From assembly GCA_029194665.1 (NCBI GenBank), contig JARFXO010000001.1, forward strand, positions 496,001-560,000: a stretch of 64,000 bases of DNA. The letters run 5' to 3'. Below the pieces are notes generated by a model. It saw only the letters and a list, made by a program, of their open reading frames with translations, was not told the origin of the DNA and made no database searches. Within the stretch, counting starts at the first letter, position 1. Each line of letters opens with the position of its first letter. Of the stretch, positions 62,831-64,000 are shown piece by piece. A program made the translations under genes and the position numbers. Source of the stretch: Nitrospira sp. (lineage in GTDB: Bacteria > Nitrospirota > Nitrospiria > Nitrospirales > Nitrospiraceae).

Positions 62831-62883
62831 TCTGCTACAGAGAGTGAGCGACTGCTGTAGCAGAGAACCCCTGCATTCGGGGG
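62831..62883 (+). repeat. Two hairpins in the spacer before the Usp genes
   Basis: A perfect ten-base inverted repeat, TCTGCTACAG (62831-62840) and CTGTAGCAGA (62855-62864), has a 14-base gap. Right after it, ACCCCTGCATTCGGGGGC forms a short GC-rich hairpin. The pair lies ~110 bases upstream of the sigma-54-like promoter, a suitable distance for an activator site. Termination of leftward transcription is another option. The rest of 62586-63017 holds no gene. Confidence 0.4.
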
Positions 62884-62975
62884 CGACTCCATGGCCAGTG
62901 GCCGAAGTAGGATAAGAACGACTGCAAATCTGTGATTCCTCCACAGGAGTCTCTATTGCGGGACGGTCATCGTGC

Positions 62976-62992
62976 CTGGCATTGCCCTTGCT
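62976..62992 (+). promoter_or_regulatory. Sigma-54-type promoter before a Usp gene
   Basis: CTGGCATTGCCCTTGCT fits TGGCAC-N5-TTGCW with one mismatch (T for C), and GG and GC are ten bases apart. The start of transcription would be near 63003, right at the ribosome site (AGGAGG, 63005-63010), so the leader would be very short. Function is inferred from sequence only. Confidence 0.45.
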
Positions 62993-63017
62993 CGAATTCT
63001 GGTCAGGAGGATTGCTC

Positions 63018-63521
63018 ATGGGACGGGATAGGGATCTCTTCAAGGCCATCCTGGTTCCAGTGGATTTCTCTCCCTGTTCGGATGAGGCATTCAGGGTTGC
63101 CTGTCAGGTCGCCCGGCTGAGCGGGGCGACGCTGCTCGTCCTGCACGTGATCGACACCAGCGCCCTTGCCGCGTTCAATCGGTTGGGTTTGCTGGCCGTT
63201 CCCTCCGATTCCGTGCTACAGCGCCGCCGCTTACGCCATCATGCCCGCTTAAAAGTGAGGCAATTGTTGGAGTCGAAAGTAGCCGCGGATGTGAAGATCA
63301 CACGCCTGATCGTGGAGGGGGCGCCCTTCGTCGAGATCGCCAAAATTGCACGCACCAAGAATATCGACCTGGTTGTGATGGGGAGCTACGGCGGACGGTC
63401 CGGCAGTGTGGACAAGATTTTCTTCGGAAGTACGGCGGAAAAAGTCGTTCGCACGGCGGGCTGCCCCGTGCTGACCGTGCCGTTTACCACCCCCGCATCA
63501 CAACACAAATCGACAGGCTAA
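63018..63521 (+). CDS. Universal stress protein, single domain
   Basis: 167 residues. It starts MGRDRDLFKAILVPVDFSPC with the ATP-site Asp, has VARLSGATLLVLHVIDTSAL and ends with the ATP loop GSYGGRSGSVDKIFFGSTAE and the usual VRTAGCPVLTVP. The ATG at 63018 follows GGAGG; a start at 62982 would lie inside the promoter element. It is followed by another Usp gene 66 bases on. Possible sigma-54 control. Confidence 0.9.
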   Translation: MGRDRDLFKAILVPVDFSPCSDEAFRVACQVARLSGATLLVLHVIDTSALAAFNRLGLLAVPSDSVLQRRRLRHHARLKVRQLLESKVAADVKITRLIVEGAPFVEIAKIARTKNIDLVVMGSYGGRSGSVDKIFFGSTAEKVVRTAGCPVLTVPFTTPASQHKSTG

Positions 63522-63587
63522 CAAACAGTATGCACAGACTGCGATGAGTGGAGAGGTACTTCTGTTGATGGCGGAGGCGGTGTAAAC

Positions 63588-64000
63588 GTGACAAGAGGGG
63601 GACTGAGAATTCTCCTTGCGACCGACGGATCGCCTGAATCGGCGGCAGCGGAAACCTATGTCTGTGGGCTGGCTCAGGCATGGGGAGCCTCCTTGACTGT
63701 GATGAGCGTGCTGGAATTTCCTCCTGGGATGGACCCCGACTACGCGGTGAATCGACTGTACCTGGATGAATTGATGAAAGAAGCCACGACGAAATTAACG
63801 GATCTCAAGGTGCGGGTGGTTGCGCTTGGCATTCCCGTACAATCGTATGTTGCAACTGGAATCCCGAGTGAGGAAGTGTCAGCCGCCGCGCGAAGCGAAG
63901 AGGCCGAATTGATTGTCGTCGGAACCAGAGGGAAGACCGGTCTCGAACACGTCTTGCTGGGAAGTACGGCTGAGCGAGTCATTCGAATGGCGCCCTGCCC
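63588..64000 (+). CDS. Universal stress protein (partial, runs off the right edge)
   Basis: At least 137 residues from a GTG at 63588 with GGAGG ten bases upstream. Begins VTRGGLRILLATDGSPESAA and keeps the Asp of the ATP site; the C-terminal loop GTRGKTGLEHVLLGSTAERV is present, and it breaks off at VIRMAPCP. It may be a single domain or the first of a pair; the end is outside the window. Same strand as the preceding Usp gene. Confidence 0.88.
   Translation, partial: MTRGGLRILLATDGSPESAAAETYVCGLAQAWGASLTVMSVLEFPPGMDPDYAVNRLYLDELMKEATTKLTDLKVRVVALGIPVQSYVATGIPSEEVSAAARSEEAELIVVGTRGKTGLEHVLLGSTAERVIRMAPC

Overview
The window is about 64 kb of gram-negative bacterial chromosome, moderately GC-rich. 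The best guess is Nitrospirota, in or near the genus Nitrospira. This rests on gene content: universal-stress domains joined to PCP_red domains, an AhbD/NirJ-like radical SAM enzyme, many Usp proteins, c-type cytochromes, and LolA, Pal and porin genes of a diderm. No nitrite oxidoreductase or rRNA gene is present to confirm it. Nearly all sequence is single-copy coding DNA. No insertion sequence, integrase or CRISPR array was recognised.

Layout. 1-4 kb: start of uvrA, a GHKL ATPase, a UbiE-type quinone methyltransferase and a protein closely resembling the cyanobacterial MPBQ/MSBQ methyltransferase (Sll0418 type). 4.2-12.4 kb: a cobalamin riboswitch ahead of nrdA-nrdB-metE, which are B12-independent enzymes. 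After these come a frameshifted CWC-type Cys-rich gene, the wreck of a plant/archaeal VTE3-type methyltransferase, and a flavin monooxygenase. 12.9-17.1 kb: a cassette of a Usp/PCP_red/zinc-ribbon protein, a radical SAM-SPASM-PCP_red protein and a CopD-like membrane protein. The two spacers around the radical SAM gene hold seven-base phased repeats in inverted halves. 17.3-29.3 kb: a 2OG dioxygenase, lolA-ftsK, then the phosphate regulon pstSCAB-phoU and a phosphate-type porin. Both pstS and the porin are preceded by tandem boxes at an exact 11-bp period, as PhoB sites are.

29.7-41 kb: small envelope and stress genes (lipoprotein, MsrA, PilZ, Pal, cupredoxin-like protein, two CBS proteins, a bile-acid-type symporter), several very small genes, tRNA-Arg(TCG), and a P-type ATPase pseudogene that breaks off at its phosphorylation motif. 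41-51 kb: an EmrAB-OprM-type efflux operon, a GAF/AAA+ sigma-54 activator, a di-haem peroxidase and a type II NADH dehydrogenase. Sigma-54 promoter matches lie before the peroxidase and before the efflux operon. 51-64 kb: an APH-like kinase overlapping an APS-kinase-like gene, a SWIM-SNF2 helicase, a hydrolase, a long pentapeptide-repeat protein, pncA-pncB (NAD salvage), a cytochrome c, an FmdB zinc ribbon and three Usp genes. One of the Usp genes has a sigma-54-like promoter.

Three regulatory circuits can be read from the DNA: B12 riboswitch to nrdAB-metE, PhoB to pst and porin, and sigma-54 activator to peroxidase and efflux. Several genes are decaying (CWC, VTE3-type methyltransferase, P-type ATPase). 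All functional statements come from reading motifs by eye; no database search was possible.
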